A stretch of DNA of 64,000 nucleotides from Yamadazyma tenuis (GCF_029203305.1 NC_089467.1:1054001-1118000), one strand, 5' to 3'; numbered from the stretch's first letter, positions 20,907 through 31,968 are shown. The notes: generated by a model not told the origin, from the sequence alone. Numbers and translations: made by a program.

Positions 20907-21958
20907 TTCTGTTCTACTTCCCAAAACATTCGAGTGGAAATGTTGCAGCTATTTATGAAATTTTCCACCACATAGCCTGAGCAGGAAACACCTACCATGT
21001 GTCTCAAGGAGTGTTTCTAGACACAACTACAACTCTATTGTTGTTGAGGTTCTCTGCAGACCTGAGCCATAACCGCTACCAGACGTTGCCATAGTGTTAG
21101 GAACGATTGACAATCGGTCAAATTTGCGTCTTTCCACAGGCGAAAGGGCAATTCCGGAGCAATACTGTGGTTAGATATACCATAATCAACCACTAGTTTA
21201 ATAGAATGGTCCAGCCCATATTGTTAACTACTATAGTTAGTGTGCATATAGGCCCCACCCACCGGTTAATAGTGAGTTTTTCCGCCCCTCTTACGTAAAC
21301 TTTGGTTTTTGGCGCTTTAGTACCTGCCGCATACTTTACAGAAAATAAAGTAGGCTTTTCAATTGTTCCTGGAGAACCGGAACTTTAGGCTTTTGAGTAG
21401 CCGGTGAATTAACCCTGCGAGTCCTTGCCAATCTAAGGAAATCTACATTTTATGTGAGCGTGTATCTAGATTATAAAGCAAAAATTATGGCTTGGAAATG
21501 TTTCAGATCTCAGGTGGTAGGGTTCACATCGGGCTTAATGAAAGGTTTCTGAGCGCATTTCTTTATTCATATGCAATCAATGTGTCAAATCGGTGGGTCT
21601 AAACTTACAGGAAAGTAATCTCATGTCCTAGTTGGCTAGTTTGATTATTATGGATGCCATATCTCTTGGCAATCTCCCATATTGGTGATGATAGGAATAA
21701 AAAGAAACTTTTGGCTTTATGCAATGGTTCGAGCGCAAACCAAGCTGTTTTTCCTAGGCATTGCTGCTGAAACACAGAGCCATACAATTGTTAGGCATAC
21801 GGACTCTAATTAAATCCAGTGAGCATATATCCAGCCAAACCTTAATCCAAATAGCCATGGCTCAGCTTATCATATCACTTCTACATTCAGAATCACTGCC
21901 TGATACATTTTATACATGCTCGGTTATATCAAAAAACGCTCTTGGTAGTTGCTATCGA
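20907..21958. other. 1.05-kb intergenic region upstream of the MFS gene
   Basis: No convincing coding region. It holds the promoter of the minus-strand MFS gene and the 3' flank of the GH3 gene. I note a TTACGTAA palindrome at 21291-21298 and a short inverted repeat at about 21167-21192 (GTGGTT facing AACCAC). Small open frames on both strands have no family resemblance. Confidence 0.6.
21291..21298. promoter_or_regulatory. TTACGTAA palindrome, candidate bZIP (Yap/Cad/Hac-type) site
   Basis: A perfect 8-bp palindrome 385 bp upstream of the MFS start codon. TTACGTAA or TTAC(G/T)AA-type elements bind fungal Yap and related bZIP factors, which commonly control MFS drug exporters. An 8-mer can occur by chance, so binding is inference. 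Confidence 0.35.
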
Positions 21959-24753
21959 TTAGGCTCCGATATCGATTTCACCACACAATTCCACTCTACG
22001 ACTGGATGATCCAACAAAGATTTTATAGGTCCCGGTTTGAATAATCCACTGTTGTGATCTAGTATCCCAAATGGTCAAATCCCGATGGAGGATATTGAAT
22101 TCAATGGTGGCTGTGTCGCCCTTTTTGATGAAGACTTTGTCAATACCACGCAATACCTTTGGTGGTGAGCTGACAAATGTACTTGGAAACTCAATGTACA
22201 ATTGACTGGCAAAACCTCCTTTGTATTTGCCAATATTTTTAACCTTAGCTTTAACAGAGAATAAAACCTCCCATAAAGCTTGATTCCCGCCAAATCCCCC
22301 ACTTAGTGGAGGACTATTTGTATTTGTTTCACTGTATCCTAATGGGTAATCAAATCTGTCATCGTCGGGCAAAGTTTGGACATTTTCGTTGTATAAGTAT
22401 GGGTAAATGAACCCTGGCACTGGGTCAAACTCATCATGAGGGAACAATGCATCTTCTGGATCACAAATATCATCCTCAATAGTTCTGTAGATGGGTAAAT
22501 ATTCTTCAGGATAAGGTAAATATTCTGTGGGTGAGTTAATTTCCACAATTTTAAGATCACTTAACTGAAATTTTGTGTATGATAACCCATATCCAAACTC
22601 AAATCTTGGCTTTATATTGTGTTTGTCAAAGAACCTGTAATCGAGATAGATATCTCTATCAAAATTGTCTTGAGGATCATTACTATCCTTGAGACTATCA
22701 ACTATTGGAACATAGTGCAGTTTTTTTCTTGCAATTGTAAATGGCAACTTCCCCGAAGGATTTACCTCTCCAAATAATACTTCTGCAATAGCCTGCCCAA
22801 CATATTGACCCAAAGGGCCCGCATACACAACTCCCACAACATTTTCAAGTTCAATGAATTTTTCCATGTTAACAGGTCCAACAGAATTCACCACCACTAT
22901 AGTTTTAGAACATCTGGAAGCAACATGATTAATGATTTCGTCGCCATTGTTCCATAAGGAAAAATTTTGTCTATCACCATAGTTGTCATCTACCTCAATG
23001 AATCCTTCACCACTATCGGCAGTCACTATAACAATTGCCAAATCAACTAAGTCGCTCAATTCATCCAAGCTGTCGAAATCCCAGTTATCGTTGGAGTATT
23101 CAACTAACATTTCACGTTCCCGGGCCCTCTTTGCAATTGCTTCATATGGAGATATGACAAATGGGTTGTTCACTGCAGCTGACCCCCAACCTGAAGTGAG
23201 TGGACCTTCGTAACATCTTTGGTCTTTACAGTTGTAGCCTCTTGCATCAAGGCCGGCTCCCAGTCCAGCAATCAATATCTTTCTAATCCCATCATCTTTA
23301 TCAATGGGCAAGTTGTGGCCATCATTCTTCAACAATACTATGGCTTCTCTTGCAACATTTAATGCAATATCATCACTAAACTTTGTGCGGGCATTTTGGT
23401 GATAGTTCTGTTGGATAATTGGGCCATAGTGTTGATAAGGATATTGTTGACCGTAGGTGTGGTAAGTCCAAGAACTAAAATTTGGAGTATCTTCATCACT
23501 TGGTAACTTCAATGTATCAATTGCAAAGAAAGGTGCCAAAATTCTGGTTACCATATCATCTAGTCTCTGTTGTGGTAAGGTATTGTTATAGACCGATCTT
23601 GTCAAGAGAGGACCCCAAAACGACTTACCAGACAACCAGTCATCAAAAATTTCACCAGGCACAGTCATATCCAAACCAGCTAAAGCTGAATAAACACCAG
23701 AGTGTTGAGCACCCCAGTCTGACACCACGAACCCTTGGAACCCCAATTCTTCTTTCAATAAATAGTTCAAAAGGTATGAGTTTTCACATGCATAGGTATT
23801 GTTAACCTGGTTCAAGGAACACATAATACCACCCACACCCGCACGTATAGCATCGGCAAATGGCCACATATAGATCTCGTGCATGGCCCGGTCTCCGATG
23901 TTAGAGCTGATAGACTTTTCCAAGCGATCCCATCCATTATCTTCCCATTCTCCAACTTGCCGAAAGTGCTCTTGCTCATTTCCCACGAAACTTCTGGCAA
24001 TGGCAAGTACTCCTTCATCTTGAATTCCTTCAATGGTAGCAGCACCCAAAATCCCCTGTAAGTATGGATCCGCCCCGAAACTCTCCCAGTTTCTACCACC
24101 AGCAGCTTTTAACCCAATAGGACCAAGAACAGGAGCCAAAGCCATATGTACACCTTTCTGTTTGTGCTCTTTTCCAATCGCCTTTCCTCTAAGATAAACC
24201 AACCCCTTGTTGAAAGTGGATGCAGCTGCAATACCACTGGGAAAGTTTGTCACAAAGTCGGTATATCTAACTCCATTGGGCCCATCTTGTAAACACAATT
24301 CTGGAATGCCCAACCGTGGCACGGACCCAGTATTTCCCACACAGGAGCCCGATCCCCAGCCTGTTCCAGTGGTTAAATTAACCTTTTCTACAATCGACAT
24401 TTTCTCAACGATCTTTCTAGCCTTATCGTAGGCCTTTTGCCAAACGTGACCAATCCTACCACCAACGGCTGAAACAATGTTAGTATTTTGCCAAACGAAT
24501 GGCTTGGAGGTTAGTTCATACGTGTGGGATAGTAAGGGTCTGACCAAAAAAACTCAGCGGGATGGCGGTCTTCCACAAAGAACAATGGCGCTTCTTCGTG
24601 GAATCCTCGTTTCTGGGGGCCTTCAGACCGGTTGGTAAAAAAGCTAATTTGGGTGATGAGGTCTTGCTCTGTGGCGATATCATTACGTATATCTATATTC
24701 AAGCCTTTGCATATGCAGGCAGTGCTTAGTAATAGAATTGCAGTGGTTAACAT
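21959..24753 (-). CDS. Secreted GH3 beta-glucosidase-like protein, two exons
   Basis: Exons 24753-24522 and 24468-21959; the 53-nt intron has donor GTATGA, branch TACTAAC and acceptor TTTCAG. The spliced product is 913 aa. Exon 1 encodes a signal peptide (MLTTAILLLSTACICKG), a possible Kex2 site (GPQKR) and SDPYYPT, which continues in exon 2 as PVGGRIGHVWQKA, matching yeast extracellular beta-glucosidases. The GH3 N domain has GGRNWESFGADPYLQG and the nucleophile Asp in GFVVSDWGAQHSG (about residue 328); the C domain has DSGEGFIEVDDNYGDR with the expected acid/base Glu. The fibronectin-III-like end is present. However, the usual KHF substrate-binding motif before GNEQE reads RSF, and CSYNR reads CSLNQ, so activity or specificity may be altered. 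Confidence 0.88.
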
Positions 24754-24901
24754 CTCGTCAAAAGGATAAATCAGTTTTAAACTTTTGATTTTAGCTGCGA
24801 AAAACCACAAACGCAAAACAACGAGGGCGGGGCTACGTGCAGGACCAGGGAAAAGATTCGTTATCAGCATTAAAACTACAAAAACATTAATGTGGTTATT
24901 G

Positions 24902-26743
24902 TTAGGTACTCATCCGAGCCGTTACTTGCACCTGTGTCACAACACTCGTGGGACTGTCCTTTGCATCTGAAATGCTGTGGTTGGTCGTGGACTTGGTCAA
25001 TTTACCCAATTCGACGTTGGTGACGTTTTGGTTATTTGACAAAGGAATGAATGGTTTGGTATCGTCATGGAGGTTCAAGTTCAGCAAAGAGCTCACGAGA
25101 TCAAGGCTGTCTCTTGAGGTAAGGTTTGATTTGAAAAAATTATGAAGATTTCTGACGGCTGCTTCATTATCTAAAAGAAGGGCTGATTCAAAGTAACCCG
25201 GGCGAGAATCATCAATTTTGAAGTTGTTTTTGGACTTAATCCCGTTGATTAAATTGAAAAGATCGATCCGGAAACTTTTGGGAAGCTTGTTGTTGTTGAG
25301 ATAGACGTTGTTGAACTGGTCATTAATTTGGATGAACAAGTACAATATAGGTTTGAGGGACTTGGTAGAGTCGAGGTTATTCTTCCGCAAATCGATCTTC
25401 TGAAGCGACTGGAGGTGTTGAAGGCCTTCGAGGCTCTTGAGCTTGTTGTTGTTGAAATTAAGAGTCGTAAGGTGTTTGAGGTTTCTGGGTAAATTTTGGA
25501 GATTAGTGATGTAGTTCTCAGCAAAATTGATATACTTGACATTTATGAGCTGATCTAACCCTTCGGGAATCGACTCAAGAAGGTTATTTGAAAGGTTAAG
25601 CTTGACCAAGTTGGCCAACGGCCGAAACGCAAACAGCGGAATCGAGGTGATGGATGTATCCATCACACTCAATTGGCGCAAAAGAGACCATTTGGAATCA
25701 CCCAATTGGTGTTCCTGGACATCTTGAAGCGCTGTTGGTGATCTAGTAAGGGTCGGATTGCCATTACTGTGATAGCCGCTCAAAGATGTATATGTGCTGT
25801 TGATCGATGGATTGGCATTAAACGCAGGCGTCATTGATGTATAGGTGGATGTTGTGGAGGAAGAAGTGTAGGATCGGTGGCGTGTATGTGTAGAATGGCC
25901 CGGTTGTTTGAATACACTATTGGTCCCGGGAAGTAATTCGTGATAGTCGTCATGGGTATTATTGTCGTAAGTTCTTGAACGGGATCCGGCTTTGATGGGA
26001 TTAAATGCACTTCTGCCAGTTTCATCTTCGATGACAAGATTGAAGAGAAATTCAGTAATGTCACTGATCTTCGACCCTTTCAAAACAAGAATCCGTAGTT
26101 GATCACTCAAAATATGCCATCCAAATATCTCATTCGGATCGTAGTCGATGATCTCAAGTACTTGAAGGTTCTTGAACATTCTTATCGGAACAGAAGTATC
26201 ACATGGATATTCTTCGTACCCAGAGATGGAATTTATCTTTGTCTTGGGAGTAATGATCAAGCACGGAAGTTTGGTAAATGAAGAATACAAATACTTGATA
26301 TCCTTAACAATAACCTTTGGATCCTTGGACATATTACCATTTAAATTACGCCAGTATACCGAGGCAGTGGAAACTATTGATTTCATGGAGCTTATGGAGG
26401 TGATAGACCTGGCATCGCTGTCGAAGTGTTTGGAAGAACGGGCATTGTTCGCCATAAACGAAATGAACGTAGGTTCGTGGTTTGGATTATCAAGCCTTAT
26501 ATTCAAAGGACCAATATCCACACCCAACGAAGAATTCTCGATCTTTTCGAGAAGGTAATATAGGTGGTGAAGACTTATACTCAAACGTGAGGGTTTGATC
26601 CTATGAGCGTTGGCACTTTTACTTTTGGAAAACATCAATAGCCCATTGGCAAGGTTCTCTTCGTTACGCTTGATATAACTGGATAATTTTTGGACATAAA
26701 CATCCCCTTCAATTACCCCATCGCCATGTGAAAACGTCCCCAT
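24902..26743 (-). CDS. Leucine-rich repeat protein
   Basis: 613 aa. A helical N-terminal region (YVQKLSSYIKRNEENLANGL) is followed by a Ser/Thr-rich linker with many TSS and TYTS motifs (about 265-350). Then come about five LRRs (around 355-500) of the type LANLVKLNLSNNLLESIPEG and LTTLNFNNNKLKSLEGL. An additional degenerate LRR-like segment lies near 175-235 (NLQVLEIIDY, LRILVLKGSKISDI). Fungal proteins with this arrangement are often annotated as LRR proteins similar to the LKB1-interacting protein family; I cannot name an orthologue. No signal peptide or membrane segment, so probably a cytosolic adaptor. Confidence 0.78.
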   Translation of the reverse strand: MGTFSHGDGVIEGDVYVQKLSSYIKRNEENLANGLLMFSKSKSANAHRIKPSRLSISLHHLYYLLEKIENSSLGVDIGPLNIRLDNPNHEPTFISFMANNARSSKHFDSDARSITSISSMKSIVSTASVYWRNLNGNMSKDPKVIVKDIKYLYSSFTKLPCLIITPKTKINSISGYEEYPCDTSVPIRMFKNLQVLEIIDYDPNEIFGWHILSDQLRILVLKGSKISDITEFLFNLVIEDETGRSAFNPIKAGSRSRTYDNNTHDDYHELLPGTNSVFKQPGHSTHTRHRSYTSSSTTSTYTSMTPAFNANPSINSTYTSLSGYHSNGNPTLTRSPTALQDVQEHQLGDSKWSLLRQLSVMDTSITSIPLFAFRPLANLVKLNLSNNLLESIPEGLDQLINVKYINFAENYITNLQNLPRNLKHLTTLNFNNNKLKSLEGLQHLQSLQKIDLRKNNLDSTKSLKPILYLFIQINDQFNNVYLNNNKLPKSFRIDLFNLINGIKSKNNFKIDDSRPGYFESALLLDNEAAVRNLHNFFKSNLTSRDSLDLVSSLLNLNLHDDTKPFIPLSNNQNVTNVELGKLTKSTTNHSISDAKDSPTSVVTQVQVTARMST

Positions 26744-26950
26744 TGTTATTCAAGGATGGTGAGCTAGACAAGCAAAGGTTGTATAAGAGGGTTGTTGACT
26801 GGATATAACTTAGTTGATTAAACAGCTAGAGACTATAATTATAAATCCAAACAATTAATGTTTTCATTTCGCGCGCTTTCAGCCTCGTGACATTTTGGAT
26901 AGGCGAAAGCGATGATACGTAAGCGTATCAACAAAGCAAAGCCCAACAGT

Positions 26951-27839
26951 CTAGTTGGACTTGGTAACACTTTGTTGCAGGTCGTGATCGTGATCGTGAT
27001 CGTTAAAGCTATTGGCATAAGCTGAGTTGTTTGTAGTGGTGACCGGCTGGCCTGAGATCCGCTCCATGATGGACGCCGGTGCTATTCCCGCCGTCAGCGA
27101 GTTGGTCTCGAGCGACCGCCGCCGTACTCGCCGGGTCGAGCTGGCCAACGTAACAATGCTTTCGCTGTCGCGATCCCGTACCTCGTTGGTGGTGGGAACG
27201 CTAGCGGCAAGACTGTCTCTATTTATGGTTAATGGGTTCAAATGGGTACCAGTCCAATGACTTCCACTCGACGGAGCTATCGATGTTTCGGCCGTGCTCG
27301 CATCAAGACTGGTGGTATCATGGTTCATGTCGCCACTTAGCACCGATGGTGACTTTGTGGATGGTGCCGATACCATTGATTTGAGGGGAGTAGTGCTGAT
27401 GTTATCTGAGTTTTCGGTAGCCTGGTCGCTCACGTACGACCCACTGCGTACATACAAGGCCCGACGTGTGTTCTCTGTTTCCGTATCGCTGTAGTAGTGG
27501 CCTTCTTGGTCGTCTTCTTCACTGTTGAAAGAAGCGGCCTGACTGCCTCTGGTGGGATGGGATGAGGGCCGACTTTTAGCCCTCGACCCCTGAGGCGTCC
27601 GCAGTGGGGCGAGATACGCGGCGCCATACGTGCCGCCGCGGGCCGTTAAATTGGGAGCCATCAATTGTCCTTGCTGTCGATGTTGACCTTGCATTAGTCT
27701 TCTGACCCACGAGAACCTTCCTCTGGGGTGCCTGCGATCAAGGTTTTCTAAAGGTCATTAGTATAGGCTAAAGGGATGTGATACGTGGTATGTGTCTCAC
27801 AGATATGTTATACGTACCCAAAGGCAGCGGTTGGCTCAT
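26951..27839 (-). CDS. Ser/Thr-rich, disordered protein of unknown function, two exons
   Basis: Exons 27839-27818 (22 nt) and 27747-26951; the 70-nt intron has donor GTACGT, branch TACTAAT and acceptor TTTAG. Splicing gives 272 aa beginning MSQPLPLENLDRRHPRGRFS and removes the need to start at the internal ATG 27694. Most of the protein is low-complexity Ser/Thr. Near the C-terminus is an ordered-looking block: DSESIVTLASSTRRVRRRSL, then TAGIAPASIMERISG, followed by a His/Asp run. The basic RRVRRRS stretch is a likely PKA-type phosphorylation site. I do not recognise the family. A second in-frame acceptor 16 nt further on would not preserve frame with this donor. Confidence 0.68.
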
Positions 27840-27942
27840 ATTGTGTAAAAATAATTAGTATTTAGAAGGAGTGAAAATGAGTAAGTGGGAATATGTTTTA
27901 AATTTTATGCGCTCTTATGCAGCGCATCAGGGAAAAAAAAAT

Positions 27943-28014
27943 CTCCGCGACGGGGAATTGAACCCCGGTCCCCCGCGCGACAAGCGGGGATTCTAGCCAC
28001 TAAACTATCACGGA
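27943..28014 (-). tRNA. tRNA-Asp (GUC)
   Basis: 72-nt cloverleaf on the minus strand, 5' TCCGTGATAGTTT to 3' CGTCGCGGAG. The acceptor stem pairs TCCGTGA with TCGCGGA; the anticodon loop TTGTCGC gives GUC, closed by CCCGC/GCGGG. The T arm carries GGTTCAATTCC (B box). No intron. A run of nine T on the minus strand (27933-27941) follows as RNA polymerase III terminator. Identical to the copy at 28399-28470. Confidence 0.97.
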
Positions 28015-28398
28015 TGTGTTTTTGAATTTAAACGAGCAACAGAATGAGGACTTGGTGTTTATGTTGTGCACGACCCTGTATCTTTTAGTGTCACTTCCTC
28101 CAAACTAAAGAATCGAATTCGTTGCTGTTTCATAAACTTGTGTAAATAACCTATCTCGGGCCAATTAATCATTATATGTAGCCAGTCCCGCATCCTTTTA
28201 ATATCTTTTGCAATCTATATTATTCTGCTCTACTTTCATCTCATCTCCTTTCAGTTTTTCTGACTTCATATATTTGCAGTAATCTTTTCATTTTCGCGAG
28301 AATAGAAAAATTTTCACAACTAATTTCGCCGTTCATTATCCTTACAAGCTAAAAAAAGCACCAACTGCCAGTAGATGCTATCAGTAAGTAAAAACAAG
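28015..28398. other. Spacer between the two tRNA-Asp genes
   Basis: 384 bp with no open reading frame of note. It is AT-rich with T-runs and serves as upstream flank of the left tRNA and terminator region of the right one. No LTR ends or target-site duplications seen. Confidence 0.6.
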
Positions 28399-28470
28399 CT
28401 CCGCGACGGGGAATTGAACCCCGGTCCCCCGCGCGACAAGCGGGGATTCTAGCCACTAAACTATCACGGA
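28399..28470 (-). tRNA. tRNA-Asp (GUC), second copy
   Basis: 72 nt, identical base for base to the copy at 27943-28014, same strand, 456 bp apart. Anticodon GUC. A T5 run on the minus strand at 28390-28394 serves as terminator. The flanks are unrelated, so the tRNA bodies alone are conserved. Confidence 0.97.
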
Positions 28471-28682
28471 TTTTCTTGGATACTCTGTGTTGATGTAAAC
28501 GTCAACTCGTACAGGCCTGTCTTTAAAAAGATGTTCCATTTTATTCCCTCTAGTTCTTATTTCATTCTTTTAAAAGTAACTGTAGTGTTGAAGTGTTGTA
28601 GAGGGACCTAATTGAGGCATTTGTGCGAAAATTTCACATTAAAAGATTTTTCGTAGCATATATATTTAGCATTTTTGCACTC

Positions 28683-29132
28683 TTATAGTAAACCCACCAT
28701 CCCAGCAGCTACGGCCAACCCAATAGGTATTTTAAAAGCTTTGTAGGCCCCATCAGATGACGTGGTCTCGTCCTTCTTGTTAATTCCACTCACGGCCAAT
28801 CGGCTGCTGTACCAGTCCAACTTGGTTGCAAAGTGTTCTACCGATGTGATGGGAAAGTCGGCAGCTCTCAACAAAGTGGTATAGTCATCATTGCTGTAAG
28901 ATCCCAACTCATCCACGAGTGATCCAAAGTATTTGGGGATGTTGATTCCAGCTGTTCTCAGAAACATGAAATAGGCAGCCCCATGGTTGCTAACATCACT
29001 AACCAATTTCGTAAGGAACTCTACGTCCAAGGAATTGACACTAACGGTAGACTCGGAAGAAGTTGCAGTGGTGTGGTCTGCTGAGGCGAACGACGTGAGA
29101 GCCAATAATAATGTCGAAAAGGCCAATCTCAT
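28683..29132 (-). CDS. Small Srp1/Tip1-like cell-wall protein
   Basis: 149 aa. N-terminal signal peptide (MRLAFSTLLLALTSFASA). A helical core of about 80 residues (VEFLTKLVSDVSNHGAAYFM, INIPKYFGSLVDEL, YTTLLRAADFPITSVEHFATKL) resembles the Srp1/Tip1 (PAU/TIR) domain. A short Ser/Thr spacer and a C-terminal hydrophobic tail (IPIGLAVAAGMVGLL) follow, fitting GPI attachment near SSDG. The Ser-rich stalk of larger TIR proteins is missing, so the protein would sit close to the membrane. Family call is tentative. Confidence 0.7.
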   Translation of the reverse strand: MRLAFSTLLLALTSFASADHTTATSSESTVSVNSLDVEFLTKLVSDVSNHGAAYFMFLRTAGINIPKYFGSLVDELGSYSNDDYTTLLRAADFPITSVEHFATKLDWYSSRLAVSGINKKDETTSSDGAYKAFKIPIGLAVAAGMVGLL

Positions 29133-29536
29133 CCTGGTGAAGGTTGTTTATCAAAATAAGTGATATCGCGCACTGGGATCTTCGGCTTCTTCAAAAACTA
29201 ACTGTTGCACAAAGAGACATGGTCGGTTTAAATCCTCGAGATCCAAATAATTCCTCACTGACAGTACTTCGTCAAAACTAACCTAAAATTATCTCTATGC
29301 TCAACAGGCTCTTTCTTCATACCTGAACTCTTTGTTTCATTTTCAAATGGGTAAATTCTCAGTAGAATACAAGGTACATACATTACACCATCATCTAGCC
29401 CAGTTCCAGGTACTGTGAAGGTATGTGAATACTATAAAATAGGAATCGGGATTAACAGTTTAGACTGTGTGTTCAGAGGATTAGCAAAACGAAGCATATA
29501 TCATATATAAAACTAAACCAACGCATACCCAAGAGT
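29133..29536. other. Intergenic, 404 bp
   Basis: Promoter of the wall protein gene at 29132 and 3' flank of the protease gene. No coding or structured element recognised. Confidence 0.6.
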
Positions 29537-30961
29537 CTACAAGCTCCAGAACAGAGTCAAGTTCTGACCAGCCCCATTGAAAGCCAAGATGTTTGGACTT
29601 TGAGCATCTTCAATATTCTGAATTATGCCCTTGGTACCATACTTGATCACCTTTTGTTTCAAATCAGCAGGCGCTAACAATCCCTTAGAGAATTCGGAAT
29701 TGATATCTGGTTGTAACGATAAGTAGTAGGCTAATAATCCGGCTACTTGAGGCGACGCCATCGACGTACCAGACATCGTGGTGGTTCCGCCAAAAATATA
29801 GGTCGATAAGATATCTTCACCAGGAGCAAAGATATCAACACATCCACCCCAGTTGGAGAAGCTAGCACGAGAGTCTTGGATGTTGGTGGCACCCACGGTG
29901 ATTGGCCCAGTGGCTCTGGCAGGAGAGTATTCACAAGCATCAGCATTGTCGTTACCAGCAGCAACAGCAATGTGCAACCCAGCATTTGTGGCAGCATTAA
30001 TAGCCATGTCCAAAGAATCCAGACTGGAACCTCCTAAAGACATGTTGATAACCGAGCCTTTGAACCCCTTTTTCATCGAGCTGACCTTCTCGTTGTGGTC
30101 ATTAACAACGAATTCAATACCCTTGATGATATCCGATGTTAATCCACTTCCCAATAAGTTCATCACTGAAACCGCTACAAGATTCACCTTTTTGGCCACC
30201 CCATACGTCTTGGAACCAATGATACCAGCACAATGGGTACCGTGTCCATTTCCATCGAGCTTTAGTTTAGGGAAAGCAACCGATTCTCCCCAGGTGGCTC
30301 TACCTTCAAACTCTTCAAGGTCCGTTTTGATACCAGTATCAATGACGTAGGCAGTTACACCTTCACCACCGTCGTTATCGAACTGGTACTTGGCATCGGC
30401 GAAAACTTCACGCTGACTTAACCTGGCAAGACCCCAAGGAGCATCTTTTTGAACATCGTATTCGTTCATCTTCACCTTAGTGTCCTTCTCAATGTAGTCA
30501 ATAGCATCGTCGGCTTGAAGCACCTTAACCAACTCTTCGTTTAAGTATCCGTAGTAGCCTCTAAACACGTCGTTGATGTTGAAAAAGTCCAATTCAGACG
30601 TCTTCAACTGGAGTTTCAAGATAGCAGACGTAGGTTTCTTGTCAGGAGATTCGGCCCACAAGGACTTGACTATTGCTTCACGCTCATTGAGAACCCAGGA
30701 CTTGTGGGTCTCAACATCATCAGCACTAACATGTTTCTTGAAAACAATAATGTATCTATCGGGAATGATATCTTCAAGCTTCTCTTCATTCACAATAGGA
30801 GCCAAGGGTCTTGCGGTTTCAGGAGTCAATTTGACCAGATCAGAGAGTTTGAAAATAGGTTGCAAAAACTTGGCAGCAGCATCATTGGCGATGTTATCTT
30901 TAAGTATAGCGGCAGTGGTGGTTCCAGCAAGAACTAATGGTACTAAAGTAGATAACTTCAT
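29537..30961 (-). CDS. PRB1: Subtilisin-type serine protease (PRB1-like, proteinase K family)
   Basis: 474 aa preproprotein. Signal peptide 1-18 (MKLSTLVPLVLAGTTTAA). Inhibitor-I9 propeptide about 66-160 (DRYIIVFKKHVSADD). The S8 catalytic domain follows, with Asp208 (VIDTGI), His243 (GHGTHCAG), oxyanion Asn337 (AAGND) and Ser400 (SGTSMASP), so all key residues are intact. The mature region starts near DAPWGLARLSQRE. C-terminal N-glycosylation sequon NLT. In yeasts such enzymes are vacuolar proteinase B or secreted proteases; targeting cannot be read with certainty. The 1-kb upstream region suggests complex regulation. Confidence 0.9.
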   Translation of the reverse strand: MKLSTLVPLVLAGTTTAAILKDNIANDAAAKFLQPIFKLSDLVKLTPETARPLAPIVNEEKLEDIIPDRYIIVFKKHVSADDVETHKSWVLNEREAIVKSLWAESPDKKPTSAILKLQLKTSELDFFNINDVFRGYYGYLNEELVKVLQADDAIDYIEKDTKVKMNEYDVQKDAPWGLARLSQREVFADAKYQFDNDGGEGVTAYVIDTGIKTDLEEFEGRATWGESVAFPKLKLDGNGHGTHCAGIIGSKTYGVAKKVNLVAVSVMNLLGSGLTSDIIKGIEFVVNDHNEKVSSMKKGFKGSVINMSLGGSSLDSLDMAINAATNAGLHIAVAAGNDNADACEYSPARATGPITVGATNIQDSRASFSNWGGCVDIFAPGEDILSTYIFGGTTTMSGTSMASPQVAGLLAYYLSLQPDINSEFSKGLLAPADLKQKVIKYGTKGIIQNIEDAQSPNILAFNGAGQNLTLFWSL

Positions 30962-31968
30962 AACTGGTTAGATAAGATAATCAGTCTTTGCTCCCTATTT
31001 TCGGTGCGCGCGGAGCCTCCGCATGACGAATTACACAGTGAGCACACGACCGATTGGCGTGCCACAGAGAAAAGATACTGTATCAATGAGTATAATCAAC
31101 TGTTGAGAGTGAATGAATTGTCAGGTGAAATCTGATGAGTTCGCATAGTATATGCTTGTTTAGTGAAACAAATTAGTCATATAAATGGCGGAAAGTGACC
31201 ACTAAAATCTTATGACTAGGTTCGACTGTTCAATTCTCCAATAAGTACACCGTTGTTTGCATTCTACTTTATCGTATTCTGGGCAAACCAAGTCACTCAC
31301 TGTAGCCTTTCAGTATGAAAGGCAATAAATGTTTTAACTTCGGTTTCAACCTCAAGGAAGAATCTAATCCGTTTTTTTGTCCGGGTCATTTCCATCTCTG
31401 AACTCCGTTTTATACCAAGGGTTTATCTTCCAAGAAAAATGAAGAATTAAAACCGTGTTCGATTATTCGATCATCAGCAACTAGGTCATAACTTCTTGGT
31501 CGTCGTTGAATAGAGGGCTAAGATGATAACCCAAGGATCTATATTGGAACAAACATCTACTTCAGGTGGTGTAAATTGTCTCACATTTGTTGCGCTTTTG
31601 GGAAGACTCCCACGTTATTCGCTGTTCTACGGTGCCGGATATTTGTACCGTTAACCTGGAAAACTTGCGTTATGGTTTTTCCAGTATTAAACCCGTTTTG
31701 AGCAAGGGTTGCAAACATTTCACGTCATAACGCGATAAGTTCCAAGACACATACACGGTCCAATCCGCTTCCGCATCACCGAATTTATGTTTTTCTACTG
31801 AGCTTGTGGTTCACTTTCGTTGCCAAGCCCCTAGCTAACAAGTAATACCTGTAGCACAAAAAACAAGTTCTCCAGTGTGAATTTCGGGGTACTTGGTGAG
31901 ATATAGTCAATGATACTTTTCCCATACACTATTTCTGCAACACTAGTATTTGTCCAGGATTATATGAA
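30962..31968. other. Intergenic, 1.0 kb
   Basis: Upstream region shared by the protease gene (minus) and the transporter relic (plus). No open reading frame with family resemblance. Near the protease ATG there is a GC-rich stretch (30999-31022) in otherwise AT-rich DNA. Confidence 0.5.
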
